From Desulfuromonas thiophila (GTDB lineage Bacteria > Desulfobacterota > Desulfuromonadia > Desulfuromonadales > Desulfuromonadaceae): DNA of 64,000 nt. Each line of letters opens with the position of its first letter. The stretch's first letter is position 1. Made by a program: the position numbers and the translations under genes. The stretch is taken from the NCBI RefSeq assembly GCF_900101955.1, contig NZ_FNAQ01000011.1, positions 1 to 64,000 of the forward strand, given 5' to 3'. The notes under the pieces were generated by a model. The model did no database searches. It was given only the letters and a program-made list of their open reading frames with translations, and was not told the DNA's origin. Shown here piece after piece: positions 52,183 through 61,202 of the stretch.

Positions 52183-54416
52183 TGCTGCGTCAGCTCGAGC
52201 TGAAGGATTTCGGCTGTTTCAGCGAGCGCAGCCTGGAATTTCGGCGCGGTTTGAATCTGGTGCATGGCGCCAATGAGGCCGGCAAGTCGACCCTGCTGGC
52301 AGCTATTGGCGCCATTCTGTTCGGTTTGCGCGACAGCCAGCGCTATCGCAGTTGGGGCCGGCCGCAGGCTACGCCCTGGGGTCGGCTTTGTTTTGAGCAT
52401 GACGACGGCCATTTGCGGGTCGAACGCGATTTTGGCCGGGATACGGTTGTGCTGGCGTATTGTGACCGGCTGTATCAGGAGATTGACCGTTTCCAGGCGC
52501 ATTTGCCTTATGGCGCCTGTACCCGTAGCGGCCAGCAATATCGCCAGCAGCTGCGCGAACGTTTTGGTCTGGCTGATGAACAGCTGTTCCGGGCCGCCTT
52601 TTCCCTTGATCAGGGAGCGTTGGCTGTCAGCAATCAGGCACTGGCGGATCAGCTGCGGCTGCTGTTTGCCGGCTTGACCCAGTGCGACAGTCAGTTGGTA
52701 TTGCGGGCGCTGCAGGAAGATTACGCCGCCTTGACCGGCATGGCCGAGACCGGCAGGCCGCCACGCGCCCTGGCTGTGGTGACCGAGGCGCTGGAACGGC
52801 TGCGGGCCCGGCAGCGTCATAATCAGGCCGTCAGCGCGCAACTGGCGCAGTTGCATGGCCGTATGGCCGAGGTGCAGCAGTGCTTACAGCAGGATCGGGC
52901 CGAATTGCGCGACGGCCAGAACTATCTGGCCTGGTTGCAGCACCGCTGGCAAACGGCGGAACCGGCCGAGACGGCCGGATCTTGCCTGGAGCCTTCTGAA
53001 GAGGTTGCCCTCACGGCGTCGGGCGCTGGGCCGGCACAGCCTGAACCTGTGGCTGACGACGAACAGGCGCAATTGGAGCAACAGCTGCGTGACGCCGGTC
53101 TGCCGGTCGATTTGCCGCCACGGCTGGTGGAATTGCTGACGACTTCGGATGAACTGCGCCAGCAACTGGTGCAACTGCAGCTGCGCTTGCAACCTGCGCG
53201 CCAGCAGTTATTGCGGTTGCGGCTGCCCCGCTGGCGGCCGACCGCGCTGTGCAGTCTGCTGTTTATTGTGGTTGGCGGCGGTGTTGCCTGGTGTTGGCCG
53301 GGTAGTGCCGGAGTTGCTCTGGCGCCGAGTGCCGGCACGGTTGGGCTGCTGTGGCTGTTGTACGGTCGCCGGCGTCTGGCGCTGTTGCGGCAGCGCAACC
53401 AGTTGCAGCAGCAGCTCGAGCCTCTGGAACTGCAGCGCGACGAGTTGCAGGCTCGACTGCAGGAGATGGACACGGATTTCGAGGCGTTGGGGCTGTCGGC
53501 CGCGCCGGTGGAACGGGTGCGGCTGCAGAAACAGTTACATCGTTGTGCCGCTTTGTATCAGCGTTTGGCTGAATTGCGCGACGGCGCCCCAGCGATTGCT
53601 CCGCTGGGGGATGAGGGCGTGGCTGAAGCGCTGGACCGACCGGACACCATCTCTGCCGCGGCTGTCGCAGCCATGCCGGCTGCACCGAAGACCGCCGTTA
53701 GCCATCTGACACCAGCCGATCTGCCAGCGGCCCAGCAGGCGCTGCAACAGCATGCCGACCGTATTGCCCGCTACGAAGCCGAATGGCTGGGACTGCTGCG
53801 TGAGGAGGCTCTTTGTCGCGATCAGCTGGATGCGCCGCTGGCGGTAGCCGTGGAGCTGGATCAGCTGGAGCGGGAGCGGGCCGATCTGGAACATCAGATC
53901 GCGGTTCTGGGCGCAACCCTGCAGTTGACGCAGCAGGCCATGGCCGATTTCCGCCAGCAGCACGTGCAGCGCTGTGAACAGGCGATCGGTAGCTATGTCC
54001 GGCTGGCGACACGCGGTGCCTATCGGGCGGTGCGGATCGATGACGCTGACGGTCTGACCCTGAGCAACCGTTCCGGCCGCTGGTTGCGTCTCGATCAACT
54101 CAGCCGCGCCACGGCCGATATTGTTGTGCTGGCGATCCGTCTGGCCCTTGGGCGTGAGGTCAGTCATGGTGTCTGCTTGCCTTTTTTATTCGATGATGCC
54201 TTAATCAACCTCGATGAGCAGCGTCTCGACCGTATGATGGATGCCCTTGAGCGGTTGGCGCAGGATCATCAGCTGATACTGTTTTCCCACGATACGCGTC
54301 TGCTGAAACGGGCTGTCCGGCGCAGCTGGCATTTGCTGGATCTCGACAGCCGGCGGCGTGGTGTGGCCCAGAACCGGGAAAGGAAGGATGGACATGAACA
54401 GCTGTCTCTTTTGTGA
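52179..54416 (+). CDS. SbcC/YhaN-like ATPase with central hydrophobic segment
   Basis: 745 residues. The N-terminal P-loop GANEAGKSTLL (about 30-40) and N-terminal LELKDFGCF are typical of SbcC/Rad50/YhaN. Long coiled coils (about 195-250, 305-350, 400-450, 500-610) surround a hydrophobic stretch at about 353-398 that looks like two membrane segments, as in YhaN. The C-terminal signature region LDQLSRATADIVVLAIRLAL and Walker B LPFLFDDALINLD complete the ATPase head. It lacks the CxxC zinc hook of Rad50. It overlaps the SbcD-like gene by ATGA and follows GAAGGAG. Confidence 0.88.
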   Translation: MMLRQLELKDFGCFSERSLEFRRGLNLVHGANEAGKSTLLAAIGAILFGLRDSQRYRSWGRPQATPWGRLCFEHDDGHLRVERDFGRDTVVLAYCDRLYQEIDRFQAHLPYGACTRSGQQYRQQLRERFGLADEQLFRAAFSLDQGALAVSNQALADQLRLLFAGLTQCDSQLVLRALQEDYAALTGMAETGRPPRALAVVTEALERLRARQRHNQAVSAQLAQLHGRMAEVQQCLQQDRAELRDGQNYLAWLQHRWQTAEPAETAGSCLEPSEEVALTASGAGPAQPEPVADDEQAQLEQQLRDAGLPVDLPPRLVELLTTSDELRQQLVQLQLRLQPARQQLLRLRLPRWRPTALCSLLFIVVGGGVAWCWPGSAGVALAPSAGTVGLLWLLYGRRRLALLRQRNQLQQQLEPLELQRDELQARLQEMDTDFEALGLSAAPVERVRLQKQLHRCAALYQRLAELRDGAPAIAPLGDEGVAEALDRPDTISAAAVAAMPAAPKTAVSHLTPADLPAAQQALQQHADRIARYEAEWLGLLREEALCRDQLDAPLAVAVELDQLERERADLEHQIAVLGATLQLTQQAMADFRQQHVQRCEQAIGSYVRLATRGAYRAVRIDDADGLTLSNRSGRWLRLDQLSRATADIVVLAIRLALGREVSHGVCLPFLFDDALINLDEQRLDRMMDALERLAQDHQLILFSHDTRLLKRAVRRSWHLLDLDSRRRGVAQNRERKDGHEQLSLL

Positions 54417-54738
54417 AATTGCTGCCGGCCGGATCGCGGCCCGCCGGTTGTACGAGGATGAGCAGGTGGTGGCCTTTGCCGATATTGATCCCAAGGCGCC
54501 GGTGCATTTTCTGGTGATTCCACGGCGCCATATCGCCAGCCTGGCTGATGTGCAGACGGAGGATGGCGCCCTGTTGGGGCATCTGTTGCGGGTTGTCGCC
54601 CAGCTGGCGCACGAACAGGATTTCTCCGACAGTGGCTACCGGGTGGTCACCAACTGTCATGCCGATGGCGGCCAGAGCGTCGATCATTTGCACTTTCATG
54701 TCTTGGCGGGTCGAGCGCTGCAGTGGCCGCCGGGCTAG
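54394..54738 (+). CDS. HIT family (HINT-like) hydrolase
   Basis: 114 residues. It opens CLFCEIAAGRIAARRLYED and ends with the histidine triad HLHFHVLAGR, typical of HINT/PKCI purine nucleoside phosphoramidases. It overlaps the ATPase gene by 23 bases; the second of two nearby ATGs is chosen because GGAAGG is then six bases upstream. Confidence 0.92.
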   Translation: MNSCLFCEIAAGRIAARRLYEDEQVVAFADIDPKAPVHFLVIPRRHIASLADVQTEDGALLGHLLRVVAQLAHEQDFSDSGYRVVTNCHADGGQSVDHLHFHVLAGRALQWPPG

Positions 54739-54761
54739 ACCTGTCTGCCGGGAGGGCTGTC

Positions 54762-56249
54762 ATGAGTGACTCTGCCAAACAGGCCATTGACGCGCAGCAT
54801 CAGGAACGCGAAATGCAGCGTCTGATGGCGGAAATCACCGAGCTGCTGGTGACCCATCATGGGGGCAGTCTGTCGGAACAGGAACTCGATCAGGGCATTG
54901 ATCTGTTGCAGGCCGCCTATCAGTTGGCCCGCAGTTCCCATGCTGAACAACGGCGCAAATCGGGAGAGCCTTATTTTTTTCATCCTTTGCGAGTTGCCCA
55001 TCTGGCGGCGCGCAACTGGATGGGGTTTCCTTCCATTCTGGCGGCCTTGTTGCACGATGTGGTGGAGGATACCCCGGTCACGCTGGAACAGGTGCGCCTG
55101 AATTTTGGCGACGAGGTGGCTTTGCTGGTCAATGGCCTGACCAAGGTCGAGGATCTCGAACTCAACCGTGGCGCTCTTAAGCAGGAAACCTATCGCAAGC
55201 AGATTCTGGTCGCCATTGAGGATTTTCGTGTCCTGTGCCTGAAGCTGTGGGATCGGGTCGACAATCTGCGCACCATCGCTGCCCTGCGACCGGAAAAACA
55301 GGTGCTGATAGCCGAGGAGACGCGCCAGATCTACATTCCACTGGCCAAGCATCTGGGGATGGGAAGGGTGGCCGATGAGCTCGAAGCCCTGGCCTTGACG
55401 GTGCTCTATCCTCGCCGCGCTGCCCGTTATCATCGGGTGCAGCGGGAGGTGTGCCGCCAGACCGAGGCCGGCCTGCGTAAAATCCGTAGTGAAATCCAGA
55501 TGGAGTGCAATCGCCATCAGCTCAATGTGATGCTCAAGGATCACTGGCGGCCGTTTTCCCTGGAGGGCTCCGCCAATATGACGCGGGGGGTTTCGTCGCT
55601 TTACAGCCTCGATGTACTGGTTGATTCCACCATGGATGCCTATCTGGCTCTGGGTGTGATCCACCGCCTGTACAGTCCGATTACCGGCAAGCTGCGTGAC
55701 CATCTGAGCACACCGTCACAGCATGGCTACCAGGCGATCAAGACCACGGTGCAATGTGGCGAATATCGCCTGCGGGTGCAGATCACCACCCGCAAGCTGG
55801 GTCGCTTCAACGAGTCAGGGGTGTTGGCGCCGGGCTTCGAGTTCCGCCACGAGAACTTCGCCGGGCTGATGCGCAGCCTGCTCGAGGGCGAGACGGTGTT
55901 CGACACCGAGCGGCTGCGCCTGGCTTCGGCTTCCATCCAGACCTACACACCGACGGGCCAGCCGCTGATTCTGCCGGAAGGCAGCAGTGCTCTCGATTTC
56001 GCTTTTGCTATTCATGAAGATCTGGGATTGCGGGCCCAGCGGGCGCGCATTAACGGTCAGACGCGACAGTTGCGCACCCGTCTGATGGATGGTGACCAGG
56101 TCAAGATCGAAACCCTGAGTGAACCGGCCGCCCTGCCCAAATGGCTTGATTGGGCTGTCACGCCGCGGGCCCGCAACAGTATTCGGCGCTATCTGCGCAG
56201 CCGGGTGCGGAGCGATAGCGGTTCAGACCCTGCGCCGGATCATGAATAA
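54762..56249 (+). CDS. Second RelA/SpoT homologue: intact hydrolase motifs, degenerate synthetase
   Basis: 495 residues. The HD domain keeps FFHPLRVAH (H74), LLHDVVEDTPV (H98, D99, E102, D103) and LKLWDRVDNLRTI, so (p)ppGpp hydrolysis is plausible. The synthetase region is eroded: GKLRDHLSTPSQHGYQAIKT stands where Rel has GRFKDYIAxPKxNxYQSLHT, and LRVQITT where the catalytic glutamate lies in EIQIRT. A TGS domain (IQTYTPTGQPLILPEGSS, then AFAIHEDLG) follows; the ACT domain is absent. A GGGAGG site precedes the ATG. It complements the defect in the rel gene at 27806. Confidence 0.9.
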   Translation: MSDSAKQAIDAQHQEREMQRLMAEITELLVTHHGGSLSEQELDQGIDLLQAAYQLARSSHAEQRRKSGEPYFFHPLRVAHLAARNWMGFPSILAALLHDVVEDTPVTLEQVRLNFGDEVALLVNGLTKVEDLELNRGALKQETYRKQILVAIEDFRVLCLKLWDRVDNLRTIAALRPEKQVLIAEETRQIYIPLAKHLGMGRVADELEALALTVLYPRRAARYHRVQREVCRQTEAGLRKIRSEIQMECNRHQLNVMLKDHWRPFSLEGSANMTRGVSSLYSLDVLVDSTMDAYLALGVIHRLYSPITGKLRDHLSTPSQHGYQAIKTTVQCGEYRLRVQITTRKLGRFNESGVLAPGFEFRHENFAGLMRSLLEGETVFDTERLRLASASIQTYTPTGQPLILPEGSSALDFAFAIHEDLGLRAQRARINGQTRQLRTRLMDGDQVKIETLSEPAALPKWLDWAVTPRARNSIRRYLRSRVRSDSGSDPAPDHE

Positions 56250-57357
56250 ATCTAACATAACTATCTGTTTTTGCAGGATATTGCTGATACGTCTACTGCC
56301 TCTTGTTTGGTTCTTGTGTGGCGGGGGGCTGCCTGTCTGGGCGGAGGCGAGTCTGCCCGAAGTATCACCCGACGTTGAGCCGGGCTATGCCACGGTTCTG
56401 GTTTACCATCGTTTTGGCGAAAGTCGTTATCCCTCCACCAATATCGATTGTGACGTCTTCGAACGTCAGTTGGCCTGGTTGCGCCAGCAGGACGCCACTG
56501 TGCTGACTGCTGGCGAACTGGTCGGTTGTCTGCGCCGGGGTGAGCCCCTGCCGCCGAAAACCCTGGTGCTGACGGTTGATGATGCCTACCTGAGTTTCTA
56601 TCAGCAGGCCCTGCCGTTGCTGCGCCGCTATGGCTATGCCGCGACCCTGTTTGTCAATACCGATTCCGTTGGTCAGCCGGGCTATATGAGCTGGGAACAG
56701 TTACGGCTGGCGGTGGCCCAAGGTATCGAAATTGGCAATCATTCGGCCAGCCATGCGGCCTTTGTCGAGCTGCTGGCGCAGGGAGGGGACGCGGGTCGGC
56801 AGCAGGTGGCGCAGGATCTGATGCGGGCGCAACAGCAGTTGCGCACCCATCTTGGCCGGGCAGCGAAGCTGTTTGCTTATCCTTATGGTGAGTACAGCCC
56901 GGAATATGCCGAGATGCTGGTCACTCTCGGATTTGATGCCGCCTTTGGCCAGCAGTCCGGTCCGGTGGCGGTTACCGCCGTCTTGTTCAGTCTGCCGCGC
57001 TTCCCTATGGGAGGCGTCTACGCCAGCCTGCAGGAGTTGCAGCGCAAGCAGCGCCTGCGTCCTTTACCCGTGGAGCTGACAGCCTCGGTCAGTCCACTGC
57101 GCCAGGATTGTCAGCCGCCGCTGTTGCGTTTCCGGCTGGCGCCAGCTGCGGCTATCGCTCCCGCCAGTTTGCGTTGTTATGTTCAGGGGCAGGATGTGCT
57201 GAAGGTGCAGGTGCTTGACGAGGAGGCCGGCCTGTTCCAGGTGCAGGCGACTCGACCCCTGCAGGGGCGCCGCAACAAGTACACATTGACGGCCCAGAGC
57301 CGTGATGGTCGTCATTGGTACTGGTTCAGCCAGCCGTGGATATTGCCCGGCCGGTGA
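56242..57357 (+). CDS. Secreted polysaccharide deacetylase (NodB/CE4)
   Basis: 371 residues. It has an N-terminal signal peptide (about 1-32, ending VWAEA). The NodB domain has YHRFGESRYPSTNI, the metal site VLTVDDAYLSFY, GNHSASHA (HSxxH) and FAYPYGEYSPEYAEML, matching the PgaB-like subgroup. A C-terminal beta-type region of about 90 residues (after LPVELTASV) may bind carbohydrate. The start lies in the last codons of the upstream RelA/SpoT homologue. It may deacetylate a poly-N-acetylglucosamine-like polymer. Confidence 0.85.
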   Translation: MNKSNITICFCRILLIRLLPLVWFLCGGGLPVWAEASLPEVSPDVEPGYATVLVYHRFGESRYPSTNIDCDVFERQLAWLRQQDATVLTAGELVGCLRRGEPLPPKTLVLTVDDAYLSFYQQALPLLRRYGYAATLFVNTDSVGQPGYMSWEQLRLAVAQGIEIGNHSASHAAFVELLAQGGDAGRQQVAQDLMRAQQQLRTHLGRAAKLFAYPYGEYSPEYAEMLVTLGFDAAFGQQSGPVAVTAVLFSLPRFPMGGVYASLQELQRKQRLRPLPVELTASVSPLRQDCQPPLLRFRLAPAAAIAPASLRCYVQGQDVLKVQVLDEEAGLFQVQATRPLQGRRNKYTLTAQSRDGRHWYWFSQPWILPGR

Positions 57358-57385
57358 TGACACCTTTTTAACTGCAGTGAGCCGG

Positions 57386-58363
57386 CTAGTAGCTCATGCG
57401 GGCTGTCAGGCTGGGGCGTGAACCGAGCAGCCGTTGTGGAAACAGCTGTTGCGGCCCGAGGGCAAGCGGGCCAGGCCGGCGGCGCCAGCTGAGGTCGGCG
57501 AGAAGGTGCAGGCGATTGTGCTCGATCATGCGGCGAATTTCACGGATATAGTGCTCGCGCCGAGCAGAGTAGTTGAGTAGGCCGCTGGCCAGGACAAGGC
57601 CGCTGATGGGTTGGCCTGAGGCGCGCAGTTCGGCCCGTTTGTGGCGCAGATCGCGATAGGCCGGGTGGCTGTTGAGGTTGTTGAGGTAGGAAGCGATTGA
57701 GGCACCGATGCTGTCGAAGCGGCGCACCTCGTAGGAGGCACCTGCTGGCCGCCGTTTAGGAATCAGGCCGCTGCCCGGTTCGAAGGTCCATTCGCCGAAC
57801 AGGTTGTTGGCCTCAATGGCGAAACGCGAGGTGCCATAGCCCGATTCGTTGGCGGCCTGGGCCAGGACCAGTTCGACGGGAATACTGTCGACCCGCCGCA
57901 GCAGCCGGGCGCGTTGGTTGGCATCTCTGGAATCGAAGGGTAGTGGGCAGCGGTAGCTGCGGCACAAGTCGTCAAGCCAGCGTTGCTGGTCGGTGTCGAA
58001 GCGGCCAAAGCGGTCGTAGCCATCCAGCAGGGCGAGCAGTTGTTGGCGCTGCTGTTCGATCTGTTCATTCTGGCGCAGCACCATGGGCAGCAGGCTGAGA
58101 AAGAACAGTTGTTTTTTTCGGTCGACGTCTGCCAGCCGGTCAAGATTGGTCGGTAACTGGCGCAGGCGGATGCGCGGGACGCCGTCGGTGAGGTTGCGCC
58201 AGGAATAGTTGCGTCGCTGGAAATCCTGTTCCAGCTCCTGATAGGAACCTACCCGCAACTCCTCCGGTCCTGGCGGAGCCGTGCGGCCTGCGCGCGTGTC
58301 GCAGCCGCACAGAAGTGTCAGTGTGAGCAGCAGCAGATTGAGGGGTTTCAGTGGCTTGGTCAT
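57386..58363 (-). CDS. Bax-like glucosaminidase-domain lipoprotein
   Basis: 325 residues. A lipoprotein signal ends at the lipobox LLCGC (Cys about residue 19). The core VELVLAQAANESGYGTSRFA, then NNLFGEWTF and YEVRRFDSIGASIASYLNNL match the Bax/FlgJ-like glucosaminidase fold with the catalytic Glu in NESG. It probably cleaves peptidoglycan from the outer membrane. The start lacks a clear ribosome binding site but the lipobox spacing supports it. Confidence 0.87.
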   Translation of the reverse strand: MTKPLKPLNLLLLTLTLLCGCDTRAGRTAPPGPEELRVGSYQELEQDFQRRNYSWRNLTDGVPRIRLRQLPTNLDRLADVDRKKQLFFLSLLPMVLRQNEQIEQQRQQLLALLDGYDRFGRFDTDQQRWLDDLCRSYRCPLPFDSRDANQRARLLRRVDSIPVELVLAQAANESGYGTSRFAIEANNLFGEWTFEPGSGLIPKRRPAGASYEVRRFDSIGASIASYLNNLNSHPAYRDLRHKRAELRASGQPISGLVLASGLLNYSARREHYIREIRRMIEHNRLHLLADLSWRRRPGPLALGPQQLFPQRLLGSRPSLTARMSY

Positions 58364-58660
58364 GGTTTTAACAGAGCAGGGAGGATAACAGGTTTCGGAT
58401 ACGACAACGGGGGCCGGTCGGTAGCCACTCCCTGATGCGTGGCCAGACCCTGCCCCCTGCGACGACGGTTTCTTTGACGTAATCCGGAATCCTAGCACGA
58501 AATCTGCCCTCCGGCAAGTTTTTCCTTTGAGCAAGGTCTTGATTCTCCGTTGTAATTTTTCTCGCAGGGTCTGATCGGCTGCCAATTGCGTCCTGGCTCA
58601 GGGGGTAACCGGGGCCCCCGCAGGGGCTGTCAGTCTGTTGTCAAATGCCAGGAGTTGCCC

Positions 58661-59077
58661 ATGCAATCCTTTCGTCGAGAGCTCTGGTTCGAGCTGCCGC
58701 GTCGCTGCGGATTTGTCAATATTACCCCACAGGTGGAAGAGGCTCTGCGCGACAGTGGGATTCGCGAGGGGCTGTGTCTGGTCAATGCCATGCATATTAC
58801 GGCCTCGGTATTTATCAACGATGACGAGAGTGGCCTGCATGGTGATTTCAGCCGCTGGCTCGACCAGCTGGCGCCCTATGACCGGACGGCTTACGCCCAT
58901 CACCGTACCGGCGAGGACAATGCCGATGCCCACCTCAAGCGAACCCTGATGGGCCGCGAGGTGGTGGTGGCGATCACCGCTGGCCGGCTTGATTTCGGTC
59001 CCTGGGAGCAGATCTTCTATGGTGAGTTCGATGGTCGGCGACGTAAGCGGGTGCTGGTCAAGATCATCGGTGCATAA
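58661..59077 (+). CDS. YjbQ family (UPF0047) protein
   Basis: 138 residues, standard length. Conserved [40 protein letters not shown] and [20 protein letters not shown] identify the family; the histidines and Asp/Glu suggest a metal site and thiamine phosphate synthase activity has been reported for some members. The ATG follows AGGAG. It faces away from the Bax-like gene and lies 143 bases before pheA. Confidence 0.92.
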   Translation: MQSFRRELWFELPRRCGFVNITPQVEEALRDSGIREGLCLVNAMHITASVFINDDESGLHGDFSRWLDQLAPYDRTAYAHHRTGEDNADAHLKRTLMGREVVVAITAGRLDFGPWEQIFYGEFDGRRRKRVLVKIIGA

Positions 59078-59220
59078 CGCTGTCTGGCCCGTTACCGGGC
59101 TTGCTGCCTGTCGTTGGCAAGGCTGGGTACGGGTCTTGTGCGTTGCTTTTCAACCGCTGTTGCGGTAGATTCGCCCGTCGGTTAGGCCGGGATGAGGACA
59201 GTCCGATAGAGGGTGAAGCC

Positions 59221-60291
59221 ATGAACGAAGAACTCAGTCAGTTGCGCCAAGCCATCGATGCGGTGGATGACCGCATTCTTGATCTGCTGAACGAGCGGGC
59301 TCGCATCGTGTTGGCGGTGGGTGAAGCCAAGAAGGATCGGCACCAACCTTATTATGTGCCCAGCCGTGAGCAGGCCATCTATGAGCGTTTGCGTTGCCGC
59401 AGTCAGGGCCCGTTTCCGGCCGATGCCATCCGCCGGGTGTTCCGCGAGATCATCTCGGCGTCGCTGTCCCTGGAGCAGCCAATGAAGGTGGCTTTTTTCG
59501 GCCCGCCCGCCACCTTCACCCATGTGGCGGCCATGCAGCAGTTCGGTCTGTCGGCACAGCTGGTGCCCCTTAAAAGTATTCCAGCGGTATTTGACGAGGT
59601 GGCCCGTGGCCGAGCCCCCTATGGCGTGGTGCCGGTGGAGAACTCCAATGAGGGGGTGGTGAGTCACACCCTCGACATGTTTATGCAGACCGACCTGAAG
59701 ATCTATGCCGAGATTCTGCTGGAGGTTTCCCATGATCTGCTGTCGCAGACGGGTCGGCTGGAGGATGTTCGCCAGGTTTATTCCCATCCCCAGGCCCTGG
59801 CTCAATGCCGCCATTGGCTGGAAGACAATCTGCCGGATGTGCCGCTGATTGACGCCGCCAGCACAGCCGCTGCTGCCCAGATGGCCGCCGCCGATCCCCA
59901 GGCTGCCGCCATTGCCAGCGCGCTGGCCGGTTCCCTCTACAATCTGCGGCCGGTTAAAACCCATATCGCCGATAATCCAAACAATTTCACACGCTTCCTG
60001 GTGGTCAGTCAGCAACTGCCGGAGCCCGGCGGTCACGACAAGACCAGCATCATGTTCTGTGTTCGGGATGAGCCGGGCATTTTGCTGCGGATGCTAGAAC
60101 CCTTCAGCAGCCGGGGCATCAATTTGTCGAAGATTGAAAGCCGCCCGCTGAAAACCCGTGCCTGGGAATACGTTTTTTTTCTCGACATGGACGGTCATAT
60201 TTCCGAGCCGGACATCGCCGCGGCGGTAGAGGAATTGCGCGCCAGCTGCGAATTTCTCAAGGTGCTGGGCTCCTACCCCCGGGCGCGCTGA
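59221..60291 (+). CDS. pheA: Bifunctional chorismate mutase/prephenate dehydratase
   Basis: 356 residues. The chorismate mutase domain (about 1-85, LRQAIDAVDDRILDLLNERA) precedes prephenate dehydratase (GPPATFTHVAAMQQF, VPVENSNEGVVSHTLDMF, NPNNFTRFLV) and an ACT domain with the phenylalanine-binding motifs GILLRML and KIESRPLK. Feedback control by phenylalanine is expected. Start follows GAGGGTGAAG. tyrA begins immediately at the stop. Confidence 0.95.
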   Translation: MNEELSQLRQAIDAVDDRILDLLNERARIVLAVGEAKKDRHQPYYVPSREQAIYERLRCRSQGPFPADAIRRVFREIISASLSLEQPMKVAFFGPPATFTHVAAMQQFGLSAQLVPLKSIPAVFDEVARGRAPYGVVPVENSNEGVVSHTLDMFMQTDLKIYAEILLEVSHDLLSQTGRLEDVRQVYSHPQALAQCRHWLEDNLPDVPLIDAASTAAAAQMAAADPQAAAIASALAGSLYNLRPVKTHIADNPNNFTRFLVVSQQLPEPGGHDKTSIMFCVRDEPGILLRMLEPFSSRGINLSKIESRPLKTRAWEYVFFLDMDGHISEPDIAAAVEELRASCEFLKVLGSYPRAR

Positions 60292-61197
60292 ATGGCACTG
60301 GCAACCTTGCAGAAACCCTTGTGCCGGCGACTGGCCCTGGTTGGTGTCGGGTTGATCGGCGGTTCTTTGACTCTGGCGCTCAAGCAGGCCGGAGCCGTTG
60401 GCGAAGTCATCGGCTGGGACCGGGATGCGGTCAATCTGCAGCTGGCTGTTGAATTGGGGGTCGTCGACCGGGCGGCGGTCAGTCTGGCGACGGCGGTAGC
60501 CGATGCCGATCTGGTGGTATTGGCGCTGCCGGTGCAGGCGCTGGCGCCGGTGGCGGCCGAACTGTTGCCGCATCTGGCTCCTGGTACGGTGCTGACCGAT
60601 ACCGGCAGTGTCAAGGAAAGCGTGGTGACGGCCATTGAACCGCTGGCCCTGCGCTTTGGCTGCCACTTCGTTGGCGGTCACCCGATTTCGGGCACCGAAC
60701 GCAGCGGCGCGGTGGCGGCCTTCGCCAGCCTTTATCAGGGCAAGCGCTGTATCCTGACCCCCACCTCCGCTACCGATGGGGCGGCCGTGGCGTTGGTGAC
60801 GGCTCTGTGGCAGGCGGCTGGCAGCGCAGTGGTACAGATGGATGTGCGCAAGCATGACCGTATTCTGGCGGCCATCAGCCATTTGCCCCACATGATTGCC
60901 TATGCCCTGGTTAACGCTGTCAGCGCTTACGATCAATATCCGGAAAACATTCTCGAATATACCGCCGGCGGATTCCGTGATTTTACCCGCATCGCTTCGT
61001 CAGATCCGGTCATGTGGCGGGATATCGCACTGGAAAACCGCGCAGCGGTGCTGGAGATGATTGCCCAGTTCGAGCGTTTTCTGGCAGAGCTTAAAGGCGA
61101 CATCGAACGGGCCGACGGCGCGGCCCTGCAGGCGTTTTTCCGCCAGTCCAAAATCAGCCGCGATGCCATTGTGCAGTCGGCGGTCAGGGGAGAGTAG
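60292..61197 (+). CDS. tyrA: Prephenate dehydrogenase
   Basis: 301 residues. NAD-binding LVGVGLIGGSLTLAL and LPVQALAPV, then GGHPISGTERSGAVAAF and KHDRILAAISHLPHMIAYAL, define prephenate/arogenate dehydrogenase. It starts directly after the pheA stop (no gap) and precedes aroA, forming a Phe/Tyr branch and common-pathway cluster. Confidence 0.94.
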   Translation: MALATLQKPLCRRLALVGVGLIGGSLTLALKQAGAVGEVIGWDRDAVNLQLAVELGVVDRAAVSLATAVADADLVVLALPVQALAPVAAELLPHLAPGTVLTDTGSVKESVVTAIEPLALRFGCHFVGGHPISGTERSGAVAAFASLYQGKRCILTPTSATDGAAVALVTALWQAAGSAVVQMDVRKHDRILAAISHLPHMIAYALVNAVSAYDQYPENILEYTAGGFRDFTRIASSDPVMWRDIALENRAAVLEMIAQFERFLAELKGDIERADGAALQAFFRQSKISRDAIVQSAVRGE

Positions 61198-61202
61198 CGA
61201 GC

